From Fulvia fulva (Eukaryota; Ascomycota; Dothideomycetes; Mycosphaerellales; Mycosphaerellaceae), in the NCBI RefSeq assembly GCF_020509005.1, contig NC_063017.1:3844001-3908000 (forward strand): a stretch of 64,000 bases of DNA. The letters run 5' to 3'. Numbering within the stretch: the first letter of the stretch is position 1; each line of letters begins with the position of its first letter. Below are positions 21,935-32,567 of this stretch, piece after piece. The notes beneath the pieces were generated by a model, which was not told the DNA's origin, searched no databases, and was given only the letters and a program-made list of their open reading frames with translations. Made by a program: the position numbers and the translations under genes.

Positions 21935-22365
21935 ATGTGGTATGTATCGTTCGGCAGTTGTGACTACTGCACATTGTACTAACCTCTCAAAGTAAACACG
22001 TTCTCAACGCCCAAGTCTCGATCCGATCTCCCTGCTGCAAACAGTGGTTCGACTGCGCCGAGTGCCATGCCGAGACGCAAGACCATGGTCTGAAGCAGGC
22101 TATGGAGATGGTCTTCGCGTGTAAGAAGTGCAAGAAGTGCTTCAGGAAGGACATGACCGAGTACGATGAGCAAGACGAGTTCTGCCCACACTGCGACAAC
22201 CACTACGTGATCGAGGCGAAGGAGCCAAAGGCACGACTCGCGGTTGAGGGAGAGGATGTCAGAAAAGATGCGCGTATGCTCAAAGATGAGCGGGTCAAGC
22301 CGAAGCTGCTACCAGAGGATCTGTCCATATTTGATGATGAGCTGGAGGCTGCCAGGCTGGGCTGA
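21935..22365 (+). CDS. CHY-type zinc-finger protein
   Basis: Two exons, 21935-21939 and 21993-22365, code 125 residues. The first exon is only 5 nt (ATGTG). The intron has donor GTATGT, branch TACTAACC and acceptor TCAAAG. The joint gives MCKHVLNAQVSIRSPCC, the usual start of fungal CHY proteins. Metal ligands are C2, H4, C16, C17, C23, C26, H27, H33, C45, C48, C66, C69 and H72. The C-terminal 50 residues are charged and unstructured. In yeast a CHY protein, Hot13, helps to keep small Tim proteins zinc-free in the mitochondrial intermembrane space; other CHY proteins are ubiquitin-ligase parts. Which applies here is not shown. Confidence 0.87.
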
Positions 22366-23270
22366 AGGAGGACGACTTTGACGGCAAACGCCACAACGAA
22401 CAAGAGCACGAAGGACATCAATTTTGCAGGGAGGATGCCAGGACATGGAATGAGTCTGCCAGCGTTGCTCCGCCATACCTAAGGACATTTCCCACGCTCT
22501 GGCGATCACCTTCTTGCGCACAAAAAGACTCGGTCCCGCTACGAATCGAACGTAAGTCTTCTGTTCGCAGGAGCTTTTTCGTTGAGGCACCGAACCGTCC
22601 ACGCCCAAGCGATATAAACGTGTGGCACATTGGCCTCAACTCACAATTGCCAGATGTGCTTGCCGCTGCACCACAGGACCCGAGAACTATAGGAGCTCAT
22701 ATTTGAGGCTGCATATGAATGCTATCAGGCTGGACGTACCTTTTCGATGTTGCAAACATCGTAGGAATGCCACTTAGCTGGAAGTAACCAGCAATCGCGA
22801 CCGAGACTTGTGCGCTATGGCTTGAAGAGAGCACGAAGCGAGACTTGACATGCAATGTCACGACGAGCACAATCAGTCACTCATGAATGCCTGCAGACAT
22901 CTTCATCGCCAAGAGAAATTTTCATACAAATAAGCACGACAAGCATACCCCAGCAAGCATCTATACCTTGGCTCTAGTGCTTTATCATGGTATGCGAACC
23001 ACACGATGCGACTTCATCCGCCATACCCCACTTCAATGTGACGATCCTCCACCGCCAGTGTCGCTACATGCTTCTTCGGTCTTAGCTTGTGGCCTATCTC
23101 GTCTTTCCAGTGCAACATTACGACACCGAAGGAAGCGTTATCGAATGGCTGGTCGGATCGTGTGCGGCTGCCTGCCCAGGTTGAACCATGTAGAGAATCG
23201 AACTCAACTTCACTTCGCAACTCTCAACGATCATCTCTGTATGTATTCACATTGTAGACTGACGCCGGCC
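22366..23270. other. Intergenic, no gene seen
   Basis: 905 bp between the CHY gene and the S28 peptidase gene. The frame of the peptidase is open upstream from 22887 without any ATG-associated signal peptide or similarity, so I treat it as 5' flank and promoter. Confidence 0.45.
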
Positions 23271-24944
23271 ATGCAAAAGTCACAGCTAGCAGCAGCTCTG
23301 CTGCACATTGCTGGTGCTTATGGCACATCCGACAGCACACCTTCTCGGCTTGAATCACGACAGGCAAGACCCAGCACATATGCAGCTCACACAATCGACC
23401 AACCAGTAAGATACTTCCACAGCTGCAGTAACACAAGACAAGCGCATTCTAACGCCATACAGATTGATCATGCCCAATTTCACAACGACTGCAAGTACGA
23501 ACCACACACCAACGCAACCTTCAAGCAACGCTACTTCTTCGACGACACCTACTACCAGGCAGGAGGGCCAGTCTTCCTCTACATCGGAGGCGAGACCAGT
23601 GGCGAGAGCCGCTTCTCGAACTTGGAAACCGGCATCATCCAGATCCGGATGAATGCCACCAACGGCCTCGGCATCATCCTTGAGAATCGCTACTATGGCG
23701 AGAGTTACCCGTACAACTCATCTACCACGGATGAGCTGCGTTTCTTGACTACCGATCAAACGATTGCGGACAATGAGTACTTCGCCAAACATGCCGTCTT
23801 CCCTGGCGTCAATGGCAGCTTAAGCCCAGCGGATACACCCTGGATTCTGTACGGTGGCAGTTTGGCCGGTGCTCAGACCGCGTTCTCTCTGAAGACGTAC
23901 CCAGGAACTCTATGGGGTGGCATCGCATCAAGTGGCACTTCATTAGCAACTTTGGGTGCCGAGACCTGGTTTGACCCATACCAAAAGTTCGGTCCTCAAG
24001 ATTGCATTGGCAGCCTCAACGCCATCGTCGACAAGATTGACGAAGTCTTCGAAAGTGGTAACGTAGCTCACATTGCACACATGAAGTCCATCTTCGGCCT
24101 CCAAGACCTCACCAATCTCGACTTCGCCCAAGCAATCGCCTATCCTCTGGGCAATCCTGGTAACTATCCCACGTCAACCTGGCAAGAACTAAACTGGCAC
24201 CCAGCTTACAGCTCGGACGATATCTTCCTGTTCTGCACCAACATCACAAACGCCAACGCACCCGAAAACATCACTTCAACCGACTACACCCTCGCGCCAT
24301 ACACCCGCAACGAAACCTGGACGAACCTAGGCAACTACGCAAACTACATCAAATCCTACCTCACGCCCGCCACCTGCGAAGCCAACCAAACAATCATCGA
24401 CTGCTACGCCATAACCCCCAACACAACCTCCTACATCGGCAGTAGCGCCAACAACGCAGGCCGCTCATATCTCTACAGCACATGTACCGAGCAAGGAGCC
24501 TATCTCGCTGCACGCCAGAACAGCACCCAGCCCTCCCTCCTATCCCGTATCGTAACACCAGCGTACCAGCAACAATGGTGCACATGGGCGTTCCCAGCAG
24601 GCACACACAACAAGATCCCATCCACCCCCGATTTGGACGCATACAACAAATTCGGTGGCAACAGCGTGATCGCAGATCGCCTGGCGCATATTGATGGAGA
24701 GCAGGATGTGTGGTTGCCGTTGTGTTATCATGCGGACAGTGCGCCGAAAAGGTTCACGAGGAATGCGACGGATGCGTATTTGCATCCGCAGCTGCTGATC
24801 ACGGGTGGAGGACACCACTGGGATAGTTATGGGATTCTGGACGTCGAAGCGGAACCTTCGTTTATCAGGGAAGCTCACCACTGGGAGATCAGGGTTGTGA
24901 AGAAGTGGATTGAAATGTTCGACGATCAGAAGAAGGGGACGTAG
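23271..24944 (+). CDS. Secreted serine peptidase, family S28 (prolyl carboxypeptidase-like)
   Basis: Two exons, 23271-23405 and 23463-24944, code 538 residues. The 57-nt intron is in frame and could be read through, but it has GTAAGA, branch TTCTAACG and CATACAG, and its removal joins TIDQP to IDHAQFHN, as in the family. The ATG at 23271 opens a signal peptide (MQKSQLAAALLHIAGAYG). The nucleophile is Ser178 in YGGSLAGAQ. The Asp is probably in DGEQDVW near 460 and the His in GGGHHWDS near 496. There are many N-glycosylation sites (NAT, NSS, NGS, NIT, NET). Such enzymes release residues after proline in acid medium. It faces the Zn2Cys6 gene tail to tail. Confidence 0.9.
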   Translation: MQKSQLAAALLHIAGAYGTSDSTPSRLESRQARPSTYAAHTIDQPVRYFHSCSNTRQAHSNAIQIDHAQFHNDCKYEPHTNATFKQRYFFDDTYYQAGGPVFLYIGGETSGESRFSNLETGIIQIRMNATNGLGIILENRYYGESYPYNSSTTDELRFLTTDQTIADNEYFAKHAVFPGVNGSLSPADTPWILYGGSLAGAQTAFSLKTYPGTLWGGIASSGTSLATLGAETWFDPYQKFGPQDCIGSLNAIVDKIDEVFESGNVAHIAHMKSIFGLQDLTNLDFAQAIAYPLGNPGNYPTSTWQELNWHPAYSSDDIFLFCTNITNANAPENITSTDYTLAPYTRNETWTNLGNYANYIKSYLTPATCEANQTIIDCYAITPNTTSYIGSSANNAGRSYLYSTCTEQGAYLAARQNSTQPSLLSRIVTPAYQQQWCTWAFPAGTHNKIPSTPDLDAYNKFGGNSVIADRLAHIDGEQDVWLPLCYHADSAPKRFTRNATDAYLHPQLLITGGGHHWDSYGILDVEAEPSFIREAHHWEIRVVKKWIEMFDDQKKGT

Positions 24945-25503
24945 TGAAGTGGCGCACAGGGCCAGACTGGTGCAGAAGTCGTGCTGCAGATTCAAGAGAT
25001 CATGAAAGCACTGCGTGAATCTTGTAACGAGCTTCACATGACCCGAGCCACTCTAACGTCTGACCATTTTCACATGCTTGTCTATCCCAAGCCTCAACCC
25101 TTCCAGCTTTTACTTATCCTCACGCTTGCCCTCCTCTGCAATCGAGGCGCTACGCCTTTTGGTAGCCATCTGGCTGACGAGCGCTGCGCCGATCCCGTAG
25201 AGTGCTGCGAAGCGCTGTTGGCTTGTGGCTCTTGCATGAAGTGTGTCAATATCGCTTACAGATCACTGCGAGACCGAAGCTCACAAGTGGCATTGGACGG
25301 TACGTCGCGTGCTTGGTCGCGGGGCGTCAAAAGTCCATCCTCTCGAGTCGTCTATAGTCGAAGGTGGTATGCGCATGTAGTGGTGTGGAAAAGAGTAGCT
25401 TGCTGACTGTATCTTATGTGTTGTCGGGGCGATCCCCAAGTAAATTTCAGATAACAAAGTTCTTTACATCATATGCCAGTATCTGTTCACTCAGGTTGAA
25501 CAT
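24945..25503. other. Convergent intergenic region, no gene seen
   Basis: 559 bp between two convergent stops. An open frame at 24981-25406 (plus) contains several Cys but no recognisable feature and is probably chance. Confidence 0.45.
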
Positions 25504-27503
25504 TCACTCCCCCCTCCGAAAAATCTTCTCCTGACACTCCCTAACCCCACTCGCCGTCAACACGCCCCTCGAAAACCTATCCGCCGCAGCCTTCTGACTC
25601 AACGCCGCGAGCAAACTCTCAACTCTCCCCGCCTCGTCCCCCTGTAACGCAAAGGAAAGTTTCACCGACTCCATCATCCTCTCACACTGCTCGACCTCCT
25701 CCCAATAGCCAGCACGCTCAAAGTAAGCCCGTGCGAACTCGAGGTGAAATGTCCCGACGTAGGGACTTTGGGCCACTTCAGGTTGGCAGCACCAGTAGGA
25801 GGCGCGGTAGAGGTTGAGGGCGGTTGTGTAGGCTTCTGTGGAGAGGGTGGCGGAGGTGTGGGGGGATGGGAAGGAAGGGTATCGGTCCAGGAGGCGGAGG
25901 ATCGAGGAGTCGAGTGTGAGGGACAGCATCCAATACGTCGTGCATTGGGAGGCGTGGCTGACGGATTTGAAGTGGTAGTATGTATCGAAAGGATCCGAAG
26001 TAGTGGTGCTGAGGTTGCTGTCGCGAGGTAGAAGTCGTGTCTCATATCCCTTCCCAAACGTCTCCATCCAATCCTGAAAATCACCCCTCAGCTGCAATTG
26101 ATCCCGATAAAGACCCCCCAACAACCCCCTCACCTCCCCCTCCCCCAGCGTCGTACTCTCCATCACCGCATCAGCCCTGGCCAACAGCCTCGGCACCCGC
26201 GCCCTCAAATCGTAAAGCGCCACCCCAGGATCAATCTTCGCCCTCACCCTCGTCAGCGCCCTCCATTCCGGGCGTTCAAACATACTCGCCCGCCTTCTCG
26301 CAATATCCAAATACAACGAGCAGAACCTCACAGTCTGAAACAGCTTCCAATCATACTCCGTCTTCAACAAATCTTCAGGTCCGCAAGCTTTCATATACTG
26401 CTGCACCGCGTGGAGATGCAAATGCCAGCCGCGATCATTCTTGGTGCTGTGGGCGAGCGTATCAAATAACTCGCGGAGTCGGAGGATCATCATAGACGAC
26501 ACAGCAGCTCTGAACCTCGTCTTCTTGGGCGCAACGTTGAGTTCAAGGCTGAGGAGCTTGATGGCGGAGCTGTAGCGGATGCGGGCTTCGGAGAGGAGGT
26601 TGCGGTCTTGGTAGGCTGTGCCGAGACCAACGTAGCAGAGGGTGTCGAGGGCCGCCTGCACTGCGGGCGAGGAGATTTCGATGTTGGGCATGTCGCTCAG
26701 ACCCGAGTTGTGGAAGAGGGCTATGCTGTCACCTTTGGAGTGCATGTGTAGCAGGTGCATGAGGAACTGTTGGCGATATAGATCTCGGGGTGAGACTGGC
26801 GTGTAGAGGGACATGTTGTCGCTGTCGCAGCCGTTGTTGGGCCAGGTGATGTCGGGTACATGTTGTTCTTGGACTTCGTAGGTCGCCTGGGAGTTTGGGC
26901 TGGTATCACGCTCTGTGGTATGCTGAACAGTTTCCAGGGCAGATCTTTCTTCTGTGTATGTCGTCTTCCGTGTGACGACAGAGTTTGGCGGTGAAGGACG
27001 ATAGCTGGGCTCGTAGGCGAAGAAGATAGTTTTGGTAGGCTTCTGGTATCGAGGACACGGTTGGCCATACCGCACGCAGCGTCGACACCCAGGTCTACTC
27101 TTGTCGCACTGAACAAAGATCAGTAAACATCGTTGCATGCCCGAGTCGATAGTACAGTCCTGGGTATAGTTTTTACAACCCCTGTATTTACGCTAACCCC
27201 TTCCGGCTGTCCATGTCCATCTCAGAAGGTGTTGCTACCTTCAATCTCACTATCAAGAATGGGCCAAGCTCACACCTGAGGATATACAACGTATATGCAA
27301 GAGTATGCGAGAGCGCTGCGAGGCAGTAATAGCCAACAATGGAGGACACACCAGGTGGTGAGCTACGCCAAGCAGTGGATACATCCTTCCTAATGAGGAA
27401 AGGTGGAAGAACAGGGATTGTAAAATCTATGCCCAGGACTGTATCCTACCTTGACCTTTCTGTGGTGGCACAGTCTGCAGGCAGCAAGCTCGGTGACACC
27501 CAT
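25504..27503 (-). CDS. Zn2Cys6 transcription regulator with transposon-derived intron
   Basis: Two exons, 27503-27450 and 27108-25504, code 552 residues. Exon 1 gives 18 residues ending CRLCHHRKVK, and exon 2 begins CDKSRPGCRRC. Together they make a perfect binuclear zinc cluster (C-x2-C-x6-C-x6-C-x2-C-x6-C). The intron is 341 nt (27109-27449), of which 289 nt plus a TA duplication are a MITE. Without it the intron would be 52 nt, with branch TTTACTGATC and acceptor TTGTTCAG. The rest resembles fungal-specific middle regions (DUF3468-type) with no further DNA-binding part. Targets are unknown. Whether the donor GTAGGA, six bases from the insertion, still works well is the open question. Confidence 0.85.
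27153..27443. mobile_element. MITE: internal-deletion derivative of the Tc1/mariner element
   Basis: 291 bp flanked by TA. The left ~100 bp match 7574-7678 with about three differences, and the right ~185 bp match 8636-8819 with about four. The middle of the transposase is missing, with TATC present at both edges of the deletion. The end repeats are near-perfect (TACAGTCCTGGG...CCCAGGACTGTA). It sits inside intron 1 of the Zn2Cys6 gene. Confidence 0.93.
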
Positions 27504-28538
27504 GTTGTCAGTATCGGTGGAAAAGGGAATAGATGATGTTGAGAGGTCGTATACGCCGAGTCTTATCTACTGTAAGCTCTTGGAACATTGCTTGGTATGA
27601 TGCTCAAAGTGCTATACCTCAGCATGTGAGCTCGCGCTTGCCAAGAGTAGACAGATCTGTGCTACATCGCTTATGCTAGCTGGAGCAGCGTCGTGGTCGT
27701 ATGCAGGCCGTGATTGGGCGGCGCATGCGCAAATAGCAGCTGAACAGCGGCCGGTCGCCGCATGCCTCTAAGGGTGTTGGTAATTCACGAGGTCGAAAAT
27801 GGTCCTGCGGCAGCCTACAACATCCTTTTCCGCTGTTGGTATCTAGGTTCTCTTTGGATTGGTCAGGCTGAAGTAGTGAGTCGCAGCCAGTGGAAGTGCT
27901 TGTAGTGTCGGACAGAAGTCAGCATCAAATGCTCATTTGAAGTGTGTTGGCTGCATGGAGCGCTCAGCGAACGTGGACGAAGACGTCTATTGCTCCTTCC
28001 GCCCTATAAGGCGAATGAGTCCCATCAAACGTCGTTGTCTGACACGAGAATGCACACGGTGGCTCTTCCGGCGAATTTGTCGGGCAATGGTCCGGCATTC
28101 CGTGGGTTGCACAATTGCGTGGTAGGTACTCTTTGCATGCTGATTCATCGAGCACTCGTACAGGCCACGAGGCCCATAGTGAACGACGTGACTTCCATTT
28201 CTGGGACGGAGCCCTGTCGAAGCTGATTAAGTTGAGCTTTTGTGGACGCCGCAAGACGCACAGCTTGTGGTCGTCTTCGGCTCCGAACTTACCGAGGACG
28301 CGCAGTAATCGATACACCGCTAATGTCTCAAGTCGCAAAGACGTCGCCCTTAGAGGTATGCAAGGACGAGCTGGTGATGATAGTGGCTGATATATGTCCC
28401 GTGCGATAACAAATGTTGACGCCGGTACTTGAGCTGAGTTCGATCTGCAGGTGACACAACGCCTTATGCTAGATAATCTGTCATCGGAAGGAAAGGGGTA
28501 TCATCTGTTGCAATCATCAATGAAACATACTAGGGCGC
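27504..28538. other. Intergenic, no gene seen
   Basis: 1035 bp that hold the promoter of the Zn2Cys6 gene and the 3' flank of UGO1. Short frames (for example 27964-28338, minus) have no recognisable feature. Confidence 0.45.
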
Positions 28539-30044
28539 TCAAAATTGCCCACCGCTCTTCACGTCACCAGGACCCAACGCGCCTGCTCCCCAGACACCTG
28601 CCAAACCCCAAAAGCCGACTCGCCAGCCTCGGACGAGACCTGCAGCGCCTTGACCTCTTCGTGTCCGAAGCATTCCGTTGGCGGCTGTCGTTGTCGTCTC
28701 CCCTTCGAGGTACATGATACCGTATACTGTGGCCCAGACACCGGTGTAAGGCGCAGGATCGATGACAAGCGGTACATCTGACTGTGCCTTCTTTATTGCG
28801 TTGACTTGTGCTCTTCGCACCACGGTCTCCAGTGGTAGTCGGATGAACAGCTCGCTGAGCGAGGTCGTGAATGCCGCAAGCGACCAAAGACCCGGTGTCG
28901 TTTCTGGAGCTAGTCGCATCTGTCGCCTCAGGAAGAGTGGAGAAGCAGCCGAGAAGATGTTGGGTATTGAGTGGAACAGAGCCGTTGGCAGCCATAGGTC
29001 TGATGATGCCACCAAGGAAGGTAGGCACTTGAGGTTCGATAGCAGACCTCTTGGTGGATGAGATACCGGTGTTACTATCAGCCTCGTTCGGACCAGATCC
29101 AACGGCGCCAAAAGCAGACCGGTAATACAGCTGGCGAGGCCGACCACTATCAACGACCCTATCGCGTTGGGGCTGTCACTAAGGTCGATACCACTGAAGC
29201 CAGCGCCTCGCGAGCTCAATCCAGGTGCTAGACCGCCGTGGTCTGGACCGGGCAGATCTGGAAGTCCGAGTATGGCCAGCAATAAGCTTCTTACGAACGA
29301 GTCTGTAGTTCGCAGAAGTGTTGAGTACAGAAAAGTGGTGTTGCTGGCTCGCCATAGCCCGACGGCGCCAGACGTGTTGTATAAGGCCGATATGGCATTC
29401 ATGATACTGGCTGGCTTTTTGTTTATGATCTTGTAATCATTCACATCATCCTGCTCTCTCCTGTTCCGTGGCCGAGGTGTCGGTGAAGGTGATGCATTCT
29501 GGCTTGGCGGTGTTCGTCTCCGTTTCCTTGGTGATCGACTCCGTGGTGCAGTAGAAGTGAAGTAGTCTGGGATATCGTCGCTGCGGTCGCTGTCGTAGCT
29601 GTCGTCTGATTCATCGTCGTAATGTTGGTCCTTGCCTCGCCCTCTGACGCTGCCTCCCTGTCTGCTAGACGCACGACTCCTCTTCTTCTGCGGTGTTGCT
29701 GCCGTCGCGGAAGAAGGTGGCAAGGCGACCTGCAGTATCGTTTTGGACACATCAAAGGGCTGTGCCAACAGGACTGAAGTATACCGCCATGCCAGGGTGT
29801 CGAACAAGCTCCGTGTGTGCTGCCATGCTTCGCTCGTCGTGGATTTGATGTCAATGTCGATTTCGAACAAGTCACGAGCACTGCTCCCTATCGATGCGCC
29901 TGATCTGGGAGGGCTGACTTTCGCGACATGCGGTGTTTGTGATGCTGAAGCCGAAGCAGATGTGCCAATCGAGGGCGGGATGTAGTATGGTCGCAGCGGA
30001 TTCGGCTCGCGCGAGGGCGTCATGGGGAAGCGGTCTCTGTCCAT
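28539..30044 (-). CDS. ugo1: Mitochondrial outer-membrane fusion protein Ugo1 (SLC25A46-like carrier)
   Basis: A single exon of 501 residues. The ATG at 30044 starts MDRDRFPMTP; the frame is open upstream, but that stretch lies in the shared promoter. Carrier-type motifs are degenerate: PFDVSKTILQ (about 104), PLDLVRTRLIV (about 340) and PLETVVRRAQV (about 435). A long charged Ser/Arg/Asp-rich insert separates the first two, as in fungal Ugo1. Hydrophobic helices occur around the last two motifs. In yeast Ugo1 links the fusion GTPases Fzo1 and Mgm1. It is head-to-head with YAH1. A different outer-membrane carrier-like protein cannot be excluded, but the insert favours Ugo1. Confidence 0.83.
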   Translation of the reverse strand: MDRDRFPMTPSREPNPLRPYYIPPSIGTSASASASQTPHVAKVSPPRSGASIGSSARDLFEIDIDIKSTTSEAWQHTRSLFDTLAWRYTSVLLAQPFDVSKTILQVALPPSSATAATPQKKRSRASSRQGGSVRGRGKDQHYDDESDDSYDSDRSDDIPDYFTSTAPRSRSPRKRRRTPPSQNASPSPTPRPRNRREQDDVNDYKIINKKPASIMNAISALYNTSGAVGLWRASNTTFLYSTLLRTTDSFVRSLLLAILGLPDLPGPDHGGLAPGLSSRGAGFSGIDLSDSPNAIGSLIVVGLASCITGLLLAPLDLVRTRLIVTPVSHPPRGLLSNLKCLPSLVASSDLWLPTALFHSIPNIFSAASPLFLRRQMRLAPETTPGLWSLAAFTTSLSELFIRLPLETVVRRAQVNAIKKAQSDVPLVIDPAPYTGVWATVYGIMYLEGETTTTAANGMLRTRRGQGAAGLVRGWRVGFWGLAGVWGAGALGPGDVKSGGQF

Positions 30045-30301
30045 CGTGTCGACTGCCTGCCGAGACCAGTATTGATGTGGAAGACGAGCAGGATGTCGGT
30101 AAAGTGCTGTGTCATTCATTACCTGATGCTGCCCGCATGCGGCTCCATCGTCACCCCCGAGATAGCGCGAATCGAGGATGTGCCCATGAATATTCCAGCT
30201 AAAATTGATTACCTCACCAAAGACATCACTTTTCTCGCCCCACAGACATACATGTAGCTTGGACAACCACATCATTTGCACATCTCGTACATACGGCAGC
30301 G
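30045..30301. promoter_or_regulatory. Shared divergent promoter of UGO1 and YAH1
   Basis: Only 257 bp lie between the two start codons, so both mitochondrial genes must share regulatory DNA. No consensus TATA is apparent. Confidence 0.6.
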
Positions 30302-31000
30302 ATGGTCCAAATACAGTGCACAGCAGTCTCGCGGACGATGTCATCCTGCCTACGAACCGCATCGCGAGAAACACGGACTCAATGGCGGCCCATACATCAC
30401 CAGAGACATCTCACCACCCAATCATCACCACAACCTCAACAACTCCTACGGACGAGGACATCGCAGCCGCACCCATCACGTATGACTCGATTGCCTCTAT
30501 CGCGAACGCATGACATATCACGACCCTTCACAACAACGCCCACACGGCAACATGGCGACCTCACGCCTCCCAAGCCTGGTGAGGAAAGAAAAGTAACCTT
30601 CATCGACAAGGAGGGCCACGAACACACCTTTGTTGTATCAGACGGAGACAATCTGCTGGATATCGCTCAAGCAAACGATCTAGAGATGGAGGGCGCATGT
30701 GGAGGGAGTTGTGCGTGCAGTACATGTCATGTCATGGTAGCTGGGGATGAGATGTATGATAAGATGGTAGGTTGACCAACATACAGGCGGAATCACATTG
30801 GATCTGGGTAACATGAGCTAACGCGACTACAGGAAGAACCCTCAGACGACGAAAACGACATGCTGGACCTAGCCTTCGGTCTGACAGAAACGAGTCGACT
30901 GGGCTGTCAAGTAGAAATGCGGAAAGAGCTGGATGGGTTGGTAGTAAAGCTACCATCCATGACGAGGAATTTGCAGGCGAGTGATTTCGAGTCCAAGTAA
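30302..31000 (+). CDS. yah1: Mitochondrial [2Fe-2S] ferredoxin (adrenodoxin/Yah1)
   Basis: Two exons, 30302-30766 and 30833-31000, code 210 residues. The intron has donor GTAGGT, branch GAGCTAACG and acceptor ACTACAG. The first ~90 residues are Arg/Ser/Thr/His-rich, a mitochondrial presequence; a second in-frame ATG at 30338 may be the true start. The ferredoxin domain begins [13 protein letters not shown]. Cluster ligands are in [10 protein letters not shown] (C-x5-C-x2-C) and the fourth in RLGCQVEM. Yah1-type ferredoxins pass electrons from Arh1 for iron-sulfur cluster assembly, heme A and ubiquinone synthesis in the matrix. The conserved order of elements makes this secure. Confidence 0.93.
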
Positions 31001-31552
31001 TGAGAGGGAACTACAGCACCATGCAGGAGCAGGGAGATTCATACCTCTCCGCGCAACGAAATGTACAGCATGAAAAAGCGGGAATTGCATAGCGTGGCGA
31101 TTTTCATGGTACAGTAGTAGAAGCCCGTGAACGAGATGCCCATATCGGCTGGCCATAATGTATACGACTCTTCTCTTCCAGCCACCCATTCACCATGGCC
31201 CGAGCCATCATTTCACGACGATTGATCGCTGCTTGGCTACGACCGATAGAGGGTGCTCGCAGACTTGACCAACTCCTTCGTTAGCGTTCGGCGAGGAAGT
31301 ATCAAAAGCGCCTCTGAGATCTTGTACCGGAACTTGGACGCAGTAGCCAGAGACACCAGCTAGATGAGCTTTTAAGGAGAACGATACGAGGGTTCGGAAC
31401 ACGCCAGATGTAGCAGGTGGCCCGATTGCATACTGATGCCGGGAAGGTCGTATCACTGAGCCGAGTCCAGCTGGAACAATCGCTGGTGGTGGCATGGTTT
31501 GCTCGTTTGCTCACTGGTGCCTCAGGCAGCTAGTGTTGAGGTAGTGTGCGAG
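31001..31552. other. Intergenic, no gene seen
   Basis: 552 bp between YAH1 and the DUF6536 remnant. Open frames on the minus strand (31208-31514) show no recognisable feature. Confidence 0.4.
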
Positions 31553-32567
31553 CTAAACGTGTGGGACGCCAGTAACATGCTCCCTGTCAGATCTCTGCTC
31601 TTGGTTCTCGCTGACGGGTGTTTGAAGACTACATTGACAACGTCTACGAAGTTTTGAGATGATGCGATGGAGCTTGCCGTCGCCATTACGGTTTACATCT
31701 CTACGTGCAGGCCAAACCCCTTTTTTCTCGAATGTGGTCAACGAATGATACGCAAAGTGCTCTGCGTCCACCGTCTGATACACACCGTGGGATGGAGCAG
31801 TAGAAGAGCAGTCACCATATTCTCCCTCCAACCACAAATGCTTCGTCTCCTGCGATAGGCGCATGTACTGCCTTGCTGGTAAAGCAGCACCGTCCATCCC
31901 TATCTTGATCTTCCACCTCAACCTGGCCCCACAGCTCACAGCCATATATGCTGGACCCGCGTCACTACGTGGTCTACGACACGCAGCAGCGATTACAAGA
32001 GAGCAAATTGCTGCCAACGGCGTACCGCCTGGAAATCTTCCTAACCCAAACCCAATCAACATGCCATGCATCAGCGAACCGACCAAGACGAGGAGAAGCA
32101 CGGGTAACACAGTGAAGCCTAGCCGTTGGCACAAGTTTCCGGTACGCGGCACCGTTATAGTACGGCTGTATACGTACCACGAAGATTGCTTGCGACGCCA
32201 GCCAGTGGAGGAATGTGCTGGCAGAGAGCAGGGGCACGCCGTACCTGTAGGGTAAAGAGGGGAAGTAGGAGGATCTCTGCGACTCGAGAGACTCCGTCGC
32301 TCGTAGTGGCTTCTTGCGTAGGTAGTACCGAGTCCACGATTGTTCATTTTGGGTCAACAGGACTGGGTCACTAGGAAAGGCGACCTGTTGTTCAAGGATT
32401 GCATGTACTTTCTGCCTATGGATGTCAACAACAATGCCGCCTGTATCCCCCCACCCTTGCTCTTCCGCCTGCCACCCAAGGGACAACTCATCAGCGCCAA
32501 GGCTCGGGGAGGCCATGCAACATGATCTAGGATAGACCGCATGTGCCTCCCGATCTGCCTCCAACAT
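31553..32567 (-). pseudogene. DUF6536-type multi-span membrane protein remnant, frameshifted and 5'-truncated
   Basis: Two overlapping minus-strand frames together spell a decayed DUF6536 protein. The upstream frame (to about 32130) has RKKPLRATESLESQRSSYF, then LPYRYGVPLL and LHWLASQAIFVVRI, all family landmarks. The other frame takes over near 32130 and has a transmembrane run (TVLPVLLLVLVGSLMHG), then FPGGTPLAAICSLVIAAAC, matching the usual G-MPL-GSCS-AISAACHPP signature with changes. An intron cannot join them without losing the conserved VRI. The first part of the family is missing because TUP1 lies just upstream. Later residues match poorly. The function of the family is unknown. Confidence 0.6.

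Noticed and set aside
32085..32170. Intron joining the two DUF6536 frames (donor GTACGT)
   Set aside because: It would remove the VRI residues conserved in the family just after the transmembrane block; a frameshift explains the data better.
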